DNA of 64,000 nt, taken from positions 1,294,558 through 1,358,557 of the forward strand of contig NZ_LT985323.1 of the NCBI RefSeq assembly GCF_900290275.1. Direction: 5' to 3'. A program made the position numbers and the translations under genes. Source of the DNA: Prevotella merdae (GTDB lineage Bacteria; Bacteroidota; Bacteroidia; Bacteroidales; Bacteroidaceae). Below, in pieces: positions 43,988 to 53,887 of this stretch (its first letter is position 1; the number at the start of each line of letters is the position of its first letter). The notes beneath the pieces are model-generated. The model did no database searches. It had not been told where the DNA came from and worked only from the letters and a program-made list of their open reading frames with translations.

Positions 43988-45496
43988 TTATTCGAAGGCG
44001 CCCATACGCAGCATCTCAACTTCCTTCTCTGTGAGGAAGCGCCAGTCGCCACGACGGAGGTTCTTCTTTGTGAGTCCTGCAAACTGAACGCGATCGAGTT
44101 TAACGACACGATAACCGAGGTGCTCAAATATTCGGCGCACGATGCGGTTCTTGCCGCTGTGGATCTCAATGCCTACTTGGCTCTTGTCTGTATCGCTTGC
44201 ATACTCGATAGCATCAGCATGTATCTCGCCGTCCTCAAGCTCAATGCCTTCTGCAATCTGCTGCATGTCGTGAGCTGTAACATTCTTGTCGAGATATACG
44301 TGATAAACCTTCTTCTTAAGGAATTTCGGGTGTGTGAGCTTAGAGGCCAAGTCACCGTCGTTGGTAAGGAGAAGTACACCAGTAGTGTTGCGGTCGAGAC
44401 GTCCTACAGGGTAGATGCGCTCAGGACATACGTTTTTAACGAGGTCCATAACAGTTTTGCGTTGCTGTGGGTCATCGCTTGTTGTAACACAATCCTTTGG
44501 CTTATTTAGCAGTACGTATACCTTCTTCTCAAGGTTTACAGGCTGGTCGTGGAACTTAATCTCATCGGTGCGCTTGATCTTTGTACCGAGTTCGGTAACA
44601 ACCTCACCGTTTACTGATACAACACCTGCCTGGATAAATTCGTCTGCCTCGCGACGTGAGCAAATACCTGCGTTAGCAAGGAACTTGTTCAGACGAATTG
44701 GTTCGTTCGGATCGAAATTCTCTTCCTTATACTCGATACGCTTTTTCAAGCTATATTTTGCATTGGGATCGTAGCCAGGAGTGTGCTGACGGTTGTATCC
44801 GCCTTGTTGTCCGTATCCGCCACGGTTGTATCCACCACGTTGCTGTCCATAACCACCACGCTGCTGTCCATAACCGCCACGCTGCTGATAGCCACCACGC
44901 TGCTGTCCATAACCGCTACGGTTGTATCCGCCTTGCTGTCCGTATCCACTCTGCTGACGTGGCTGATAGCTACCTTGCTGCTGTCCGAAGCTATTCTGCT
45001 GTTGGTCGTCGTCGCTCTGCTGGTTATAGCGAGGACGATAACCGTTCTGCGGACGTTGCTGATAGCCTCCGCGCTGTTGGTAGCCGTTACGATTATAGCT
45101 GCCACGCTGCTGATAGCCACTCTGTTGGTCGTCACCCTGTTGTTGATTGTAGCGAGGACGATAGCCTTGCTGACGTGGCTGGTATCCGCCCTGCTGGCTG
45201 TCTCCCTGCTGGTTGTAGCGAGAACGATAGCCTTGTTGACGTGGCTGATAGCCGTTGTTGCCGTTACCTTGCAAACCTGCACCGAATCCCTCGGGGCGGA
45301 ATCCATTGTCGTCGCTGCTTGTTGAGGCAGAACGGTCGGCATTGTAAGGACGCTGAGTGTGGATGCGTGGACGACGTCCGGTCACACTGCGATACTCTCT
45401 CTGATAGTTACCTGCGGGACGGCCATAGCTCTCGCTATTGCCTGTAGTTTGATCCGCTGCTTTCTGTTCCTGGTTCTTTTCCAATTCTGAATCCAT
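43988..45496 (-). CDS. RluB/RsuA-family pseudouridine synthase with Gln/Gly/Arg/Tyr-rich N-terminus
   Basis: 502 residues from the ATG at 45496 (MDSELEKNQEQ). Residues about 60-265 are low-complexity repeats of (G)YQPRQQGYRPRYNQQ, GGYQQRGGYGQQRGG and related units. The C-terminal 235 residues are a normal enzyme: S4 domain IRLNKFLANAGICSRREADEFIQAGVVSVNG, then catalytic GRLDRNTTGVLLLTNDGDLA (Asp). It isomerises uridine in rRNA. The N-terminal tail probably binds RNA or phase-separates, which is inferred from composition only. Confidence 0.92.
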   Translation of the reverse strand: MDSELEKNQEQKAADQTTGNSESYGRPAGNYQREYRSVTGRRPRIHTQRPYNADRSASTSSDDNGFRPEGFGAGLQGNGNNGYQPRQQGYRSRYNQQGDSQQGGYQPRQQGYRPRYNQQQGDDQQSGYQQRGSYNRNGYQQRGGYQQRPQNGYRPRYNQQSDDDQQQNSFGQQQGSYQPRQQSGYGQQGGYNRSGYGQQRGGYQQRGGYGQQRGGYGQQRGGYNRGGYGQQGGYNRQHTPGYDPNAKYSLKKRIEYKEENFDPNEPIRLNKFLANAGICSRREADEFIQAGVVSVNGEVVTELGTKIKRTDEIKFHDQPVNLEKKVYVLLNKPKDCVTTSDDPQQRKTVMDLVKNVCPERIYPVGRLDRNTTGVLLLTNDGDLASKLTHPKFLKKKVYHVYLDKNVTAHDMQQIAEGIELEDGEIHADAIEYASDTDKSQVGIEIHSGKNRIVRRIFEHLGYRVVKLDRVQFAGLTKKNLRRGDWRFLTEKEVEMLRMGAFE

Positions 45497-45612
45497 AGTT
45501 TTTACTTTTTTCGCCTCACGGCAAGTGACACCCATTCCGTTATTCTGCGTTGAAAAGTGAACGGATAGATGCACTTCTGTTCTTACTTAAATAATTACTT
45601 ACTATTAATTAT

Positions 45613-45678
45613 ATATAGATTGCTATAATCTCTTAATTGATTTTTTAATCGCTTAATATTTATATAGACTGCTATAAT
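45613..45678 (+). repeat. Direct repeat of 18 bp upstream of the pseudouridine synthase gene
   Basis: TATATAGATTGCTATAAT (45613-45630) recurs as TATATAGACTGCTATAAT (45661-45678), 48 bp apart, in the gap between purB and the rluB-like gene. Confidence 0.6.
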
Positions 45679-45701
45679 GTTTTGCTGTTGTTGTGCTTGT
45701 T

Positions 45702-47048
45702 TTAGATGCCAGTGTAGTTAAGCGGCGTGATGGCCATAAGCTCAGCCTTAACGGCGTCGCTAACGTTGAGGGTCTTTACAAACTCGTGTATTGTCTCCTC
45801 GGACATCTTTTTGTTGGTGCGTGTGAGAGCCTTTAGTGCCTCGTATGGATGAGGATAGGCTTCGCGGCGCAATATGGTTTGAATGGCTTCTGCTACAACT
45901 GCCCAAGTGTTGTTGAGGTCTTCCTCAATTTTCTCTTCGTGGAGAATAAGTTTGCGCAGACCTTTAAGTGTGCTTGCTATGGCTATCATACCATGACCGA
46001 AAGGTACGCCTACGTTACGAAGTACGGTAGAGTCGGTAAGGTCGCGTTGCAGACGGCTTACAGGCAACTTCATAGCAAGGAATTGCAGTATGGCATTGGC
46101 TATGCCAAGATTGCCCTCTGAATTTTCAAAGTCAATTGGATTTACCTTATGCGGCATAGCTGACGATCCTACCTCGCCTGCCTTAATCTTTTGCTTGAAG
46201 TAGTCCATAGAAATGTACATCCAAAAGTCGCGGTCTAGGTCTATGATGATGGTGTTAATGCGACGCATTGCATCGAATACACTACCAAGGCAGTCGTAAT
46301 TGCTAATCTGTGTTGTGTATTGCTCGCGTTCCAAGCCAAGCTTTTCGCTGACAAAACGGTTGCCAAAAGCCTTCCAATCATATTCGGGATAAGCTACATG
46401 GTGAGCGTTATAGTTGCCTGTAGCTCCACCAAATTTGGCTGTCATCTTGCAAGCCTTAAGTTGTGAAAGCTGTTCGTTAAGTCGGTAAACGTATACCATG
46501 ACCTCCTTGCCTAGACGTGTAGGAGATGCTGGCTGACCGTGAGTCTTGGCAAGCATGGGCACGTCCTTCCATTCGTTGGCATACTGTTGGAGTTGTGCGA
46601 TGAGTTCTTCAACAAGAGGATAATAAGCTTCCTCAAGTGCCTCCTTGATAGAGAGCGGTACACTTGTGTTGTTTATGTCCTGAGATGTCAAACCAAAATG
46701 TATGAATTCTTTGTAGGCATCCAGTCCGCCAATCTTGTCAAACTCCTCCTTTATGAAATACTCCACAGCCTTGACATCATGGTTGGTCACTTTCTCGATG
46801 TCTTTAACGCGTTGTGCATTATCTTCGTTAAAGTTCTTGTATATACCACGTAAACGCTCAAACAGCGAGTGGTCAAAGTCCTTTAGCTGCGGAAGGGGTA
46901 GTTCGCAGAGAGTGATGAAATACTCTATTTCCACACGCACTCTATATCGTATGAGTGCATACTCTGAAAAATAGTCGGCAAGTTTCTCTGTCTTGCTTCT
47001 GTAGCGACCGTCAATGGGCGAGATGGCTGTCAGCAAATCAAGTTTCAT
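45702..47048 (-). CDS. purB: Adenylosuccinate lyase
   Basis: 448 residues. Fumarase/aspartase superfamily; signature GSSAMPHKVNP, plus KTHGQPASPTRLGKE and the N-terminal SPIDGRYRSKTEKLADYFSEYALIRYRVRVE. Splits SAICAR and adenylosuccinate in purine synthesis. TAATTTTG box at 47097-47104. Confidence 0.96.
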   Translation of the reverse strand: MKLDLLTAISPIDGRYRSKTEKLADYFSEYALIRYRVRVEIEYFITLCELPLPQLKDFDHSLFERLRGIYKNFNEDNAQRVKDIEKVTNHDVKAVEYFIKEEFDKIGGLDAYKEFIHFGLTSQDINNTSVPLSIKEALEEAYYPLVEELIAQLQQYANEWKDVPMLAKTHGQPASPTRLGKEVMVYVYRLNEQLSQLKACKMTAKFGGATGNYNAHHVAYPEYDWKAFGNRFVSEKLGLEREQYTTQISNYDCLGSVFDAMRRINTIIIDLDRDFWMYISMDYFKQKIKAGEVGSSAMPHKVNPIDFENSEGNLGIANAILQFLAMKLPVSRLQRDLTDSTVLRNVGVPFGHGMIAIASTLKGLRKLILHEEKIEEDLNNTWAVVAEAIQTILRREAYPHPYEALKALTRTNKKMSEETIHEFVKTLNVSDAVKAELMAITPLNYTGI

Positions 47049-47179
47049 AAACGTATTTTCTATATTATATATAATGTGTGTTTATATATTGTGCTGCAAA
47101 ATTACGAATTTAATCTGAGACTTGATGTTGTATATCGTTTTTTTTTGCTTGGTTAAGTAAAATAAAGCTTTATAAAAAC

Positions 47180-47210
47180 AAAAAACCGAAAAGAATTAAC
47201 TTCTTTTCGG
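47180..47210 (-). terminator. Terminator of the tRNA gene
   Basis: 10-bp perfect stem CCGAAAAGAA/TTCTTTTCGG with a 5-nt loop, then TTTTTTGTTTTT on the - strand, directly after the tRNA 3' end. Confidence 0.88.
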
Positions 47211-47218
47211 CTTCTTTG

Positions 47219-47292
47219 TAGCGGGACCCAGGATTGAACTGGGGACCTCATGATTATGAATCATGCGCTCTAACCAGCTGAGCTATCCCGCC
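47219..47292 (-). tRNA. tRNA with CAU anticodon (Met elongator, or Ile2)
   Basis: 74 nt. Cloverleaf visible on the - strand: acceptor GGCGGGA/TCCCGCT (first pair G-U), D arm GCTC...GAGC, anticodon stem CATGA/TCATG around TTCATAA (anticodon CAT), T arm CCCAG...CTGGG, discriminator A; CCA is not encoded. It has no initiator features. Met elongator is more likely than lysidine-modified Ile2, but this cannot be decided here. A perfect promoter lies 21 bp upstream. Confidence 0.9.
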
Positions 47293-47312
47293 ATCGTTCT
47301 TGATTGCGGGTG

Positions 47313-47343
47313 CAAAGGTAGCGATTTTTTATTAACTGCCAAA
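47313..47343 (-). promoter_or_regulatory. Promoter of the tRNA gene
   Basis: TTTG (47340-47343), exactly 19 bp, TACCTTTG (47313-47320) on the - strand. Confidence 0.7.
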
Positions 47344-47452
47344 ACTTTTTGAAGAAAAATTTACTTCATCATCAAAAAAAATGTATCTTTGCATCAATTA
47401 AACTGCAAATCTCATTCGCTTTTGGGATGAGGATTGATTAATATCAAGATTA

Positions 47453-47848
47453 ATGGGTATAAAGAAAATAGAAATAGAGCATCAACTGAAGTCTACGTCA
47501 CGCAATATTGTATGGCAACTTATTGGTACTGCTGATGGACTTCAGAAGTGGATTGCCGACAAAGTGACGCTCGAAGGCAACATCCTTACCTTTGTGTGGG
47601 GTGATGTTTGGCGGCATCATGAGATGCGTCAGGCTATATTGTTGTATGCCGACTGTCTAAGTCGTATTAGATGGAGTTGGGACGACGAGGATGGTGACGC
47701 TTATGTAGAGATAAGTATGTCGTGCAGTCCGGTGTCGGGGGAGATAACATTGCACGTTACAGATTTTACCATAGAGGATGATGCCGAATGGTTGTACTCA
47801 ACATGGCAACACAACTTTGACCGTCTTCGTCTTAAAAGCGGTGTGTAA
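47453..47848 (+). CDS. START-like domain protein
   Basis: 131 residues with the helix-grip pattern of a START/AHSA1-like fold: KKIEIEHQLKSTSRNIVWQLIGTADGLQKWIADKV, LTFVWGDVWRHHEMRQA and a long C-terminal helix (DDAEWLYSTWQHNFDRLRL). Function unknown; probably a small ligand-binding protein. A TATCTTTG box is at 47384-47391. Precedes the LptF/G gene by 149 bp. Confidence 0.75.
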   Translation: MGIKKIEIEHQLKSTSRNIVWQLIGTADGLQKWIADKVTLEGNILTFVWGDVWRHHEMRQAILLYADCLSRIRWSWDDEDGDAYVEISMSCSPVSGEITLHVTDFTIEDDAEWLYSTWQHNFDRLRLKSGV

Positions 47849-47997
47849 TAGTTTACAAAAAACATTAAAATTAATTGTTTGTGGAATTTTTATACTAATT
47901 TTGCAAACATGTATCCCTATGCGTATGTGCACATTGTTTATAATGATAAAGTACACATTATATATAATAGGGGTGTTGGAGCAAATAGCATAAAAAT

Positions 47998-49902
47998 ATG
48001 TTTCGAATAAAGAAGTTAGATATATTCATAGCCAAGCAGTTTGGTCTTCTATTCATAGGTACTTTCTTCATCTGCCAGTTCGTACTGATGATGCAGTTCC
48101 TATGGCGCTATATCGACGAGCTTATAGGTAAGGGTTTGTCGATGGAGGTTCTTGCCGAATTTTTCTGGCACATGGGCTTAATGCTTGTTCCGCAGGCATT
48201 GCCACTTGCCATATTGCTTTCATCTCTTATAACCTTTGGTAATATGGGCGAAAGCTCCGAGCTTACAGCTATAAAGGCTGCTGGTATATCGCTTATGCAG
48301 GCGTTTCGTTCGCTGATATTCATATCTGTGCTCATATGTCTTACCTCGCTTTATTTCCAAAATACCGTCGGTCCTAATGCCAACAAGCAGTTAGGCTTGA
48401 TGCTTATGTCGATGAAACAAAAGAGTCCGGAGCTTGAGATTCCAGAGGGAATATTCTATGATGGTATACCAAACTCTAACCTTTATGTGCAGAAGAAGGA
48501 TCTTAATACAGGCAAGCTCTATGGTATAATGATATACAGAATGACCGGATCGTATGAAGATCAGGCCATTATCCTTGCCGACTCTGGTATGCTGCAGTCT
48601 ACTGCTGAGAAGAAACATCTGTTGCTTTCTTTGTGGAGCGGCGAGTGGTTTGAGAATATGAAGGCTCAGGAGATGGCAGGAAGTGCTGCTGTTCCTTATC
48701 GACGCGAGACATTTACTGCCAAGCGAATACTGCTCGATTATGATGGCGACTTTAATATGGGCGATGGTTCATCTATGTCGAATAATGCCAGTGCCAAGAG
48801 CTTTTCTAAGATAAGACACGATCTTGACTCGCTTAAGGAGCAGTACGATAGTATAGGTCGTATGTATTATAATGAAGACCAGCGCATGGCTTATGCCTTG
48901 CCAAAGGTATCTGCCAAAGACTCGTTGCGTTCTTTAGGTCTTGTTGCCACGAATACTTACAACGTTGATTCGGCTTTCTCACATTTGACTCCTGATAGAC
49001 GCCGTGCTGCGGTTGGCTATGCCTTGCAGCAAGTTAAGCAACGTGCAAGCGATCTTGACTTTAAGCAGATGATAACATCCGATGGCGACCGACTAATACG
49101 CCAGCACAAGATAGAGTGGGTGAGGAAGATAACGCTTGCTCTCACTTGTCTTATTTTCTTCTTTATTGGAGCACCGCTTGGTGCTATCATACGTAAGGGA
49201 GGACTTGGACTGCCGGCACTTATATCGGTACTCGTGTTTATTGTTTACTATATTCTCGACAACTCGGGCTATAGAATGGCGCGTGGCGGAATGTGGGCTA
49301 TATGGTTTGGCAATGCTCTTGCTCCGGCTGTACTTGTGCCGATGGCTGTATTCTTCACGTATAAGGCTACCAACGATTCTGTGGTGTTCAATGTTGACTT
49401 GTATAAAGATATTTTCCGTAGATTCTTCGGTCTGCGTGTCAAACGACCGATATATCGTAAGGAGGTGGTGATAAACGATCCGGATTATGCTGTCGATCTT
49501 GAAAGGTTAGAAAGTATAACCAGCGAGATTGACCTCTACTCGCAGTCGCATCGTTTAAAACATGCGCCCAATTGGATTAAGGTGTTCTTTAAGTACGAAC
49601 CCGACCATAAGATTGAGGCTATAAACGAAGAGCTCGAAACGGTAATAGAGGATCTTAGTAACTCGCGCGACCGCACTATTGTAAACCATCTTAGCGCATA
49701 TCCTATAATGTCGGTCAAGGCGCACACAAGACCATTTGAACGCCGTTGGCTTAACATTGTGTCGGCAGTTATTGCTCCTTTTGGATTGGTGCTCTACCTT
49801 CGTATGTGGCGCTATAGGTTGCGTCTCTGGCGCGATCTGCGTACCGTTAAGGCCGAGAATGATATAATAATAGGTCGTATAAAGTCGCTGTCAAACCAAT
49901 GA
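47998..49902 (+). CDS. LptF/LptG family lipopolysaccharide export permease
   Basis: 634 residues. Six membrane helices in two groups (about 12-105 and 375-460) around a periplasmic beta-jellyroll, as in YjgP/YjgQ proteins; the start DIFIAKQFGLLFIGTFFICQFVLMMQFLWRYID is typical. The C-terminal extension of about 170 residues, with a further hydrophobic segment, is longer than in E. coli LptF/G (about 360). It moves LPS from the inner membrane to the Lpt bridge. Confidence 0.88.
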   Translation: MFRIKKLDIFIAKQFGLLFIGTFFICQFVLMMQFLWRYIDELIGKGLSMEVLAEFFWHMGLMLVPQALPLAILLSSLITFGNMGESSELTAIKAAGISLMQAFRSLIFISVLICLTSLYFQNTVGPNANKQLGLMLMSMKQKSPELEIPEGIFYDGIPNSNLYVQKKDLNTGKLYGIMIYRMTGSYEDQAIILADSGMLQSTAEKKHLLLSLWSGEWFENMKAQEMAGSAAVPYRRETFTAKRILLDYDGDFNMGDGSSMSNNASAKSFSKIRHDLDSLKEQYDSIGRMYYNEDQRMAYALPKVSAKDSLRSLGLVATNTYNVDSAFSHLTPDRRRAAVGYALQQVKQRASDLDFKQMITSDGDRLIRQHKIEWVRKITLALTCLIFFFIGAPLGAIIRKGGLGLPALISVLVFIVYYILDNSGYRMARGGMWAIWFGNALAPAVLVPMAVFFTYKATNDSVVFNVDLYKDIFRRFFGLRVKRPIYRKEVVINDPDYAVDLERLESITSEIDLYSQSHRLKHAPNWIKVFFKYEPDHKIEAINEELETVIEDLSNSRDRTIVNHLSAYPIMSVKAHTRPFERRWLNIVSAVIAPFGLVLYLRMWRYRLRLWRDLRTVKAENDIIIGRIKSLSNQ

Positions 49903-50020
49903 TTGTCATGTCGGTGTATTACGGCTATACATTATAATATATATGTAGAAATCCCAGTGATTTGTATTTAGCATCACCCCTATAATAAAACATTAATATA
50001 AACATCTAATAATATAAGAA

Positions 50021-51232
50021 ATGGAAGAGTTCAAGCTTAGTAGCATTGAAGATGCTTTGGAAGATTTCAAGGAAGGTAAATTCGTAATCGTCGTTGACGA
50101 TGAAGACCGCGAGAACGAGGGTGACCTTATTATTGCAGCCGAGAAGATAACCCCGGAGAAAGTTAATTTCATGCTGAAGAACGCTCGTGGTGTGCTTTGT
50201 GTGCCCATTACGTTGTCAAGATGTGAGGAACTTGACCTGCCGCATCAGGTTAGTGATAACACGTCTATGCTCGGCACACCGTTCACTGTGACTGTTGACA
50301 AGCTGGAGGGTTGTTCAACAGGTGTTTCTATATACGACCGTGCAGCCACAATCAAGGCGCTTGCCGATCCTACCTCAACACCTCAGACTTTCGGTCGTCC
50401 TGGTCATATCAATCCGTTGTATGCACAGGACAATGGTGTATTGCGCCGTTGTGGACATACCGAAGCCGCTGTAGATCTTTGTCGTCTTGCCGGACTATAT
50501 CCTGCAGGTGCCCTAATGGAGATAATGAATGATGATGGAACAATGGCACGTATGCCCGAGCTACAGAAGATGGCTACCGAGTGGGGTATGCGCATCATTA
50601 CCATAAAGGATCTTATCGCCTATCGTCTTAAGAAGGAGTCAATTATAGAAGTGGGCGAGGAGGTTGATATGCCTACCGAGTGGGGCCACTTCCGTCTTAT
50701 TCCTTTCCGTCAACAAAGCAATGGAATGGAGCATATGGCTCTTGTTAAGGGCGAGTGGCGTGAGGATGAGCCAGTACTTGTGCGTGTTCATTCGTCTTGC
50801 GCAACCGGTGATATTCTTGGCTCAAAGCGTTGCGACTGTGGTCAGCAGTTGCATAAGGCTATGGAGATGATTGAAAAAGAGGGCAAGGGAGTGCTCGTGT
50901 ATATGCAACAGGAAGGCCGCGGTATTGGTCTTATGAATAAGATAGAGGCATACAAGCTTCAGGAGGAAGGTTACGACACTGTGGATGCCAACACTCATCT
51001 TGGATTTAAGCCAGACGAGCGCGATTATGGTTGCGGTGCCCAGATGCTGCGTCATCTTGGTGTTCACAAGATGCGCTTGCTTACAAATAATCCTACAAAA
51101 CGTGTTGGTCTTGAGGCTTACGGGCTCGAGATTGTAGAGAATGTGCCTATTGAGGTTGTTCCTAACAAGTACAACGAGCGTTATCTCAAGACAAAACGCG
51201 ACCGCATGGGGCATACTTTGCATCTTAAGTAA
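50021..51232 (+). CDS. ribBA: Bifunctional 3,4-dihydroxy-2-butanone-4-phosphate synthase / GTP cyclohydrolase II
   Basis: 403 residues. N-terminal DHBP synthase (about 1-205; [32 protein letters not shown] and the GHTEAAVDL metal site) fused to GTP cyclohydrolase II with the zinc cysteines [17 protein letters not shown] and [12 protein letters not shown]. Makes two riboflavin precursors. The 5' region shows no riboswitch. Confidence 0.96.
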   Translation: MEEFKLSSIEDALEDFKEGKFVIVVDDEDRENEGDLIIAAEKITPEKVNFMLKNARGVLCVPITLSRCEELDLPHQVSDNTSMLGTPFTVTVDKLEGCSTGVSIYDRAATIKALADPTSTPQTFGRPGHINPLYAQDNGVLRRCGHTEAAVDLCRLAGLYPAGALMEIMNDDGTMARMPELQKMATEWGMRIITIKDLIAYRLKKESIIEVGEEVDMPTEWGHFRLIPFRQQSNGMEHMALVKGEWREDEPVLVRVHSSCATGDILGSKRCDCGQQLHKAMEMIEKEGKGVLVYMQQEGRGIGLMNKIEAYKLQEEGYDTVDANTHLGFKPDERDYGCGAQMLRHLGVHKMRLLTNNPTKRVGLEAYGLEIVENVPIEVVPNKYNERYLKTKRDRMGHTLHLK

Positions 51233-51378
51233 TTATAAAGTCCCAGTATGGAACGCACTAAAATAGTCAACGGTTGTATACAACGGCAATTTTAAGTGTC
51301 GCATTTCCTCGGCTTTCAATAACGACAGTGTTGAGAATTAAGAACGCGTAAAGGCTGGATTTAGACATAAATTTAATC

Positions 51379-51478
51379 AAAACCCTCTTGTGGTAAAATC
51401 TTTAGGGTTTTAATAAAAGGTATAACGGATGGTTTTGGGGGAGAAATCTCTCGATACCTATTCGTTATACCTTTTATT
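51379..51478. repeat. Two adjacent inverted repeats downstream of ribBA
   Basis: AAAACCCT (51379-51386) pairs with AGGGTTTT (51404-51411). Immediately next, AATAAAAGGTATAACG (51412-51427) is perfectly inverted at 51463-51478 with a 35-nt loop. The gap 51233-51657 has no credible gene; the repeats may form a terminator or be a decayed element. Confidence 0.7.
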
Positions 51479-51657
51479 GTACTATAGGCTACACTTGGTC
51501 CATACAAGAGTGGTGAACATAAAAACAGTTGCCTTGTCACCTCCGTCTCTTCCATGTTTTTTCTCCTCGTTCTATCATTTTGCTTGCAAATTCTTCGTAT
51601 AACTCGATTTTTATAATTAATTTTGCAAGAACTTATAAACGATAGATACTTGATATT

Positions 51658-52851
51658 ATGGCAGAATTATCAAACCGCCTCAATCGTCTAGCTCCATCGG
51701 CAACACTTGCAATGTCGCAGAAGAGCAGCGAAATGAAGGCACAAGGCGTAGACGTGATCAACCTCAGTGTGGGCGAGCCCGACTTCAATACTCCCGACCA
51801 CATCAAAGAAGCAGCCAAGAAGGCAATCGACGAGAACTTCTCAAGATACTCGCCGGTTCCTGGTTATATGGATCTGCGTAAGGCCATCGTAGCTAAACTC
51901 AAGAACGAGAACAACCTCGAATATACAACAAACGAGGTGCTTGTGTCTAATGGTGCAAAGCAGAGTGTATGCAACACTGTTATGGCTCTTGTAAACGATG
52001 GCGAGGAAGTTATCATCCCAGCACCTTACTGGGTTAGTTATCCACAGATGGTCAAGCTTGCGGGTGGTACACCAGTCATTGTTAATGCTGGCTTCGAGCA
52101 GGATTTCAAGATTACACCAGAGCAACTCGAAGCTGCTATCACCCCGAAGACACGTATGCTTATCCTTTGCTCGCCAAGCAATCCTACGGGTAGTGTTTAT
52201 TCTAAGGAAGAACTCGCAGGCTTGGCAGAGGTTATCAAACGTCATGAAGGAATGTATGTGCTCGCCGACGAGATATACGAACACATTAATTATATAGGAC
52301 GTCACGAGAGTATAGCACAGTTCCCAGGCATGAAGGAGCGCTCTATTATCGTTAACGGAGTGTCAAAGGCATACGCAATGACAGGATGGCGTATCGGCTT
52401 TATCGCCGCGCCAGAGTGGATTGTTAAGGGATGCAACAAACTTCAGGGACAGTATACATCAGGTCCTTGCTCTGTAAGCCAGAAGGCAGCCGAGGCAGCC
52501 TATACAATGTCGCAAGATTGTGTTGAGACAATGCGTCAGGCTTTCGAGCGTCGTCGCGACCTTATCGTAGAACTTGCAAAGCAGATACCGGGTCTTGAGG
52601 TTAATAAGCCAGAAGGCGCTTTCTACCTCTTCCCCAAGTGCTCAAGCTTCTACGGCAAGACCGATGGTACACGCACAATAAACAATTCTACCGACCTTGC
52701 AATGTATCTCCTTGAGGAGGGACATGTGGCAACCGTAGGTGGTGATGCCTTTGGCGATCCAGAGTGTTTCCGTATGAGTTACGCCACAAGCGACGACAAT
52801 ATACGCGAAGCAATGCGCCGTATTAAGGAAACGTTGGCTAAATTGCAATAA
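51658..52851 (+). CDS. Pyridoxal phosphate-dependent aminotransferase (aspartate type)
   Basis: 397 residues, class I/II fold type I. SPSNPTGSVYSKEEL, DEIYEHINY and the PLP Lys in NGVSKAYAMTGWRIGF (Lys237), followed by QYTSGPCSVSQKAAEAAY and the C-terminal RMSYATSDDNIREAMRRI. Matches the AspC/Ib subgroup, which transaminates aspartate to oxaloacetate. Promoter box TAATTTTG at 51618-51625. Confidence 0.93.
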   Translation: MAELSNRLNRLAPSATLAMSQKSSEMKAQGVDVINLSVGEPDFNTPDHIKEAAKKAIDENFSRYSPVPGYMDLRKAIVAKLKNENNLEYTTNEVLVSNGAKQSVCNTVMALVNDGEEVIIPAPYWVSYPQMVKLAGGTPVIVNAGFEQDFKITPEQLEAAITPKTRMLILCSPSNPTGSVYSKEELAGLAEVIKRHEGMYVLADEIYEHINYIGRHESIAQFPGMKERSIIVNGVSKAYAMTGWRIGFIAAPEWIVKGCNKLQGQYTSGPCSVSQKAAEAAYTMSQDCVETMRQAFERRRDLIVELAKQIPGLEVNKPEGAFYLFPKCSSFYGKTDGTRTINNSTDLAMYLLEEGHVATVGGDAFGDPECFRMSYATSDDNIREAMRRIKETLAKLQ

Positions 52852-53017
52852 AAATATGTTAAAGGTGGCTCTTTCATTCGATAATTTGTCTTTATTTGCT
52901 AACTTTGCCCTGAATAAGTAGCAAACCGCAAAATCGCGTGCTTAAACCACTCGCAATTAACCAAAACAACGGATAAATATTTAACCATTAATAACTTATT
53001 AAATTCTACAAAAAATT

Positions 53018-53857
53018 ATGGCAACTACACAAGCTAAAGCGAATCCTAAGAAGAAGTCTTCAGGATTCCAGGGTGTTAAAAATGCGTTCTTTATCATCCT
53101 TGTATGTTTCGTTCTCGCAGTGTTGTTCTTCAAGTACATCCTTGGTGCACCTGAGCATTTCGTGAACGGTGACCCAACACAGCCAGTTAAGGACGGTAAC
53201 CTCATGGGTACAGTCTACAAAGGTGGTGTTGTCGTTCCTGTCATCATTACATTGCTCTTCTCTGTAATCGCTCTTTCTATCGAGCGTTTCTTCGCACTCC
53301 GTACAGCTTTCGGTAAGAGCTCACTCGGTAAGTTCGTTATCAACGTAAAGCAGGCTATCACCGCTGGTGATATGGCTAAGGCTCAGCAGCTTTGCGACAA
53401 GCAGCAGGGTAGTGTAGCTAACGTTGTTGGCGCTTCTATCGCAGCTTACAAGGAAATGGAGAATACTCCTAACCTCAAGCGTGCTGCTAAGGTTTCTAAG
53501 ATTCAGCAGGCTCATGAGGAGGCTACACAGCTCGAGATGCCTACTCTTCAGATGAACATGCCTATCATCGCAACTATCGTTACACTCGGTACTCTTACCG
53601 CTCTTTTCGGTACTGTGGTTGGTATGATCCGTTCATTCGCCGCTCTTGCTTCAGGTGGTGGTGGTGACTCACTCCAGTTGTCAGAAGGTATCTCTGAGGC
53701 CCTCGTTAATACCGCATCTGGTATTTTGACATCATGGGTAGCCGTAGTCTCATATAACTACTATTCAAACAAGATCGATAAGCTTACATACGCTCTTGAC
53801 GAAGTAGGTTACACTATTGCTAAGACATACGAAGCAAACCACGCAGAAGAGGCTTAA
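53018..53857 (+). CDS. exbB: ExbB/TolQ-type proton channel protein
   Basis: 279 residues. A Bacteroidota-style N-terminal extension and first helix (FFIILVCFVLAVLFFKYILG), then the MotA/TolQ/ExbB domain with the helix pair ending in TLTALFGTVVGMIRSFAALA and TASGILTSWVAVVSYNYYSNK. Forms the proton-driven motor for TonB. Starts an operon with two exbD genes and tonB; a TAACTTTG box lies at 52900-52907. Confidence 0.92.
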   Translation: MATTQAKANPKKKSSGFQGVKNAFFIILVCFVLAVLFFKYILGAPEHFVNGDPTQPVKDGNLMGTVYKGGVVVPVIITLLFSVIALSIERFFALRTAFGKSSLGKFVINVKQAITAGDMAKAQQLCDKQQGSVANVVGASIAAYKEMENTPNLKRAAKVSKIQQAHEEATQLEMPTLQMNMPIIATIVTLGTLTALFGTVVGMIRSFAALASGGGGDSLQLSEGISEALVNTASGILTSWVAVVSYNYYSNKIDKLTYALDEVGYTIAKTYEANHAEEA

Positions 53858-53887
53858 TTTTACTAACCCTTTAAAACATTTATCATT

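Noticed and set aside
44783..45325. 180- and 249-residue frames on the + strand over the pseudouridine synthase repeat region
   Set aside because: Open only because the repeat DNA lacks stops in all frames; products are simple Leu/Thr or His/Ala repeats.
49903..50020. FMN riboswitch upstream of ribBA
   Set aside because: The leader is AT-rich and lacks the conserved junction sequences and stems of the FMN element.
51373..51555. 60-residue frame on the - strand in the ribBA-aminotransferase gap
   Set aside because: Runs through the inverted repeats, has no promoter box and no familiar sequence.
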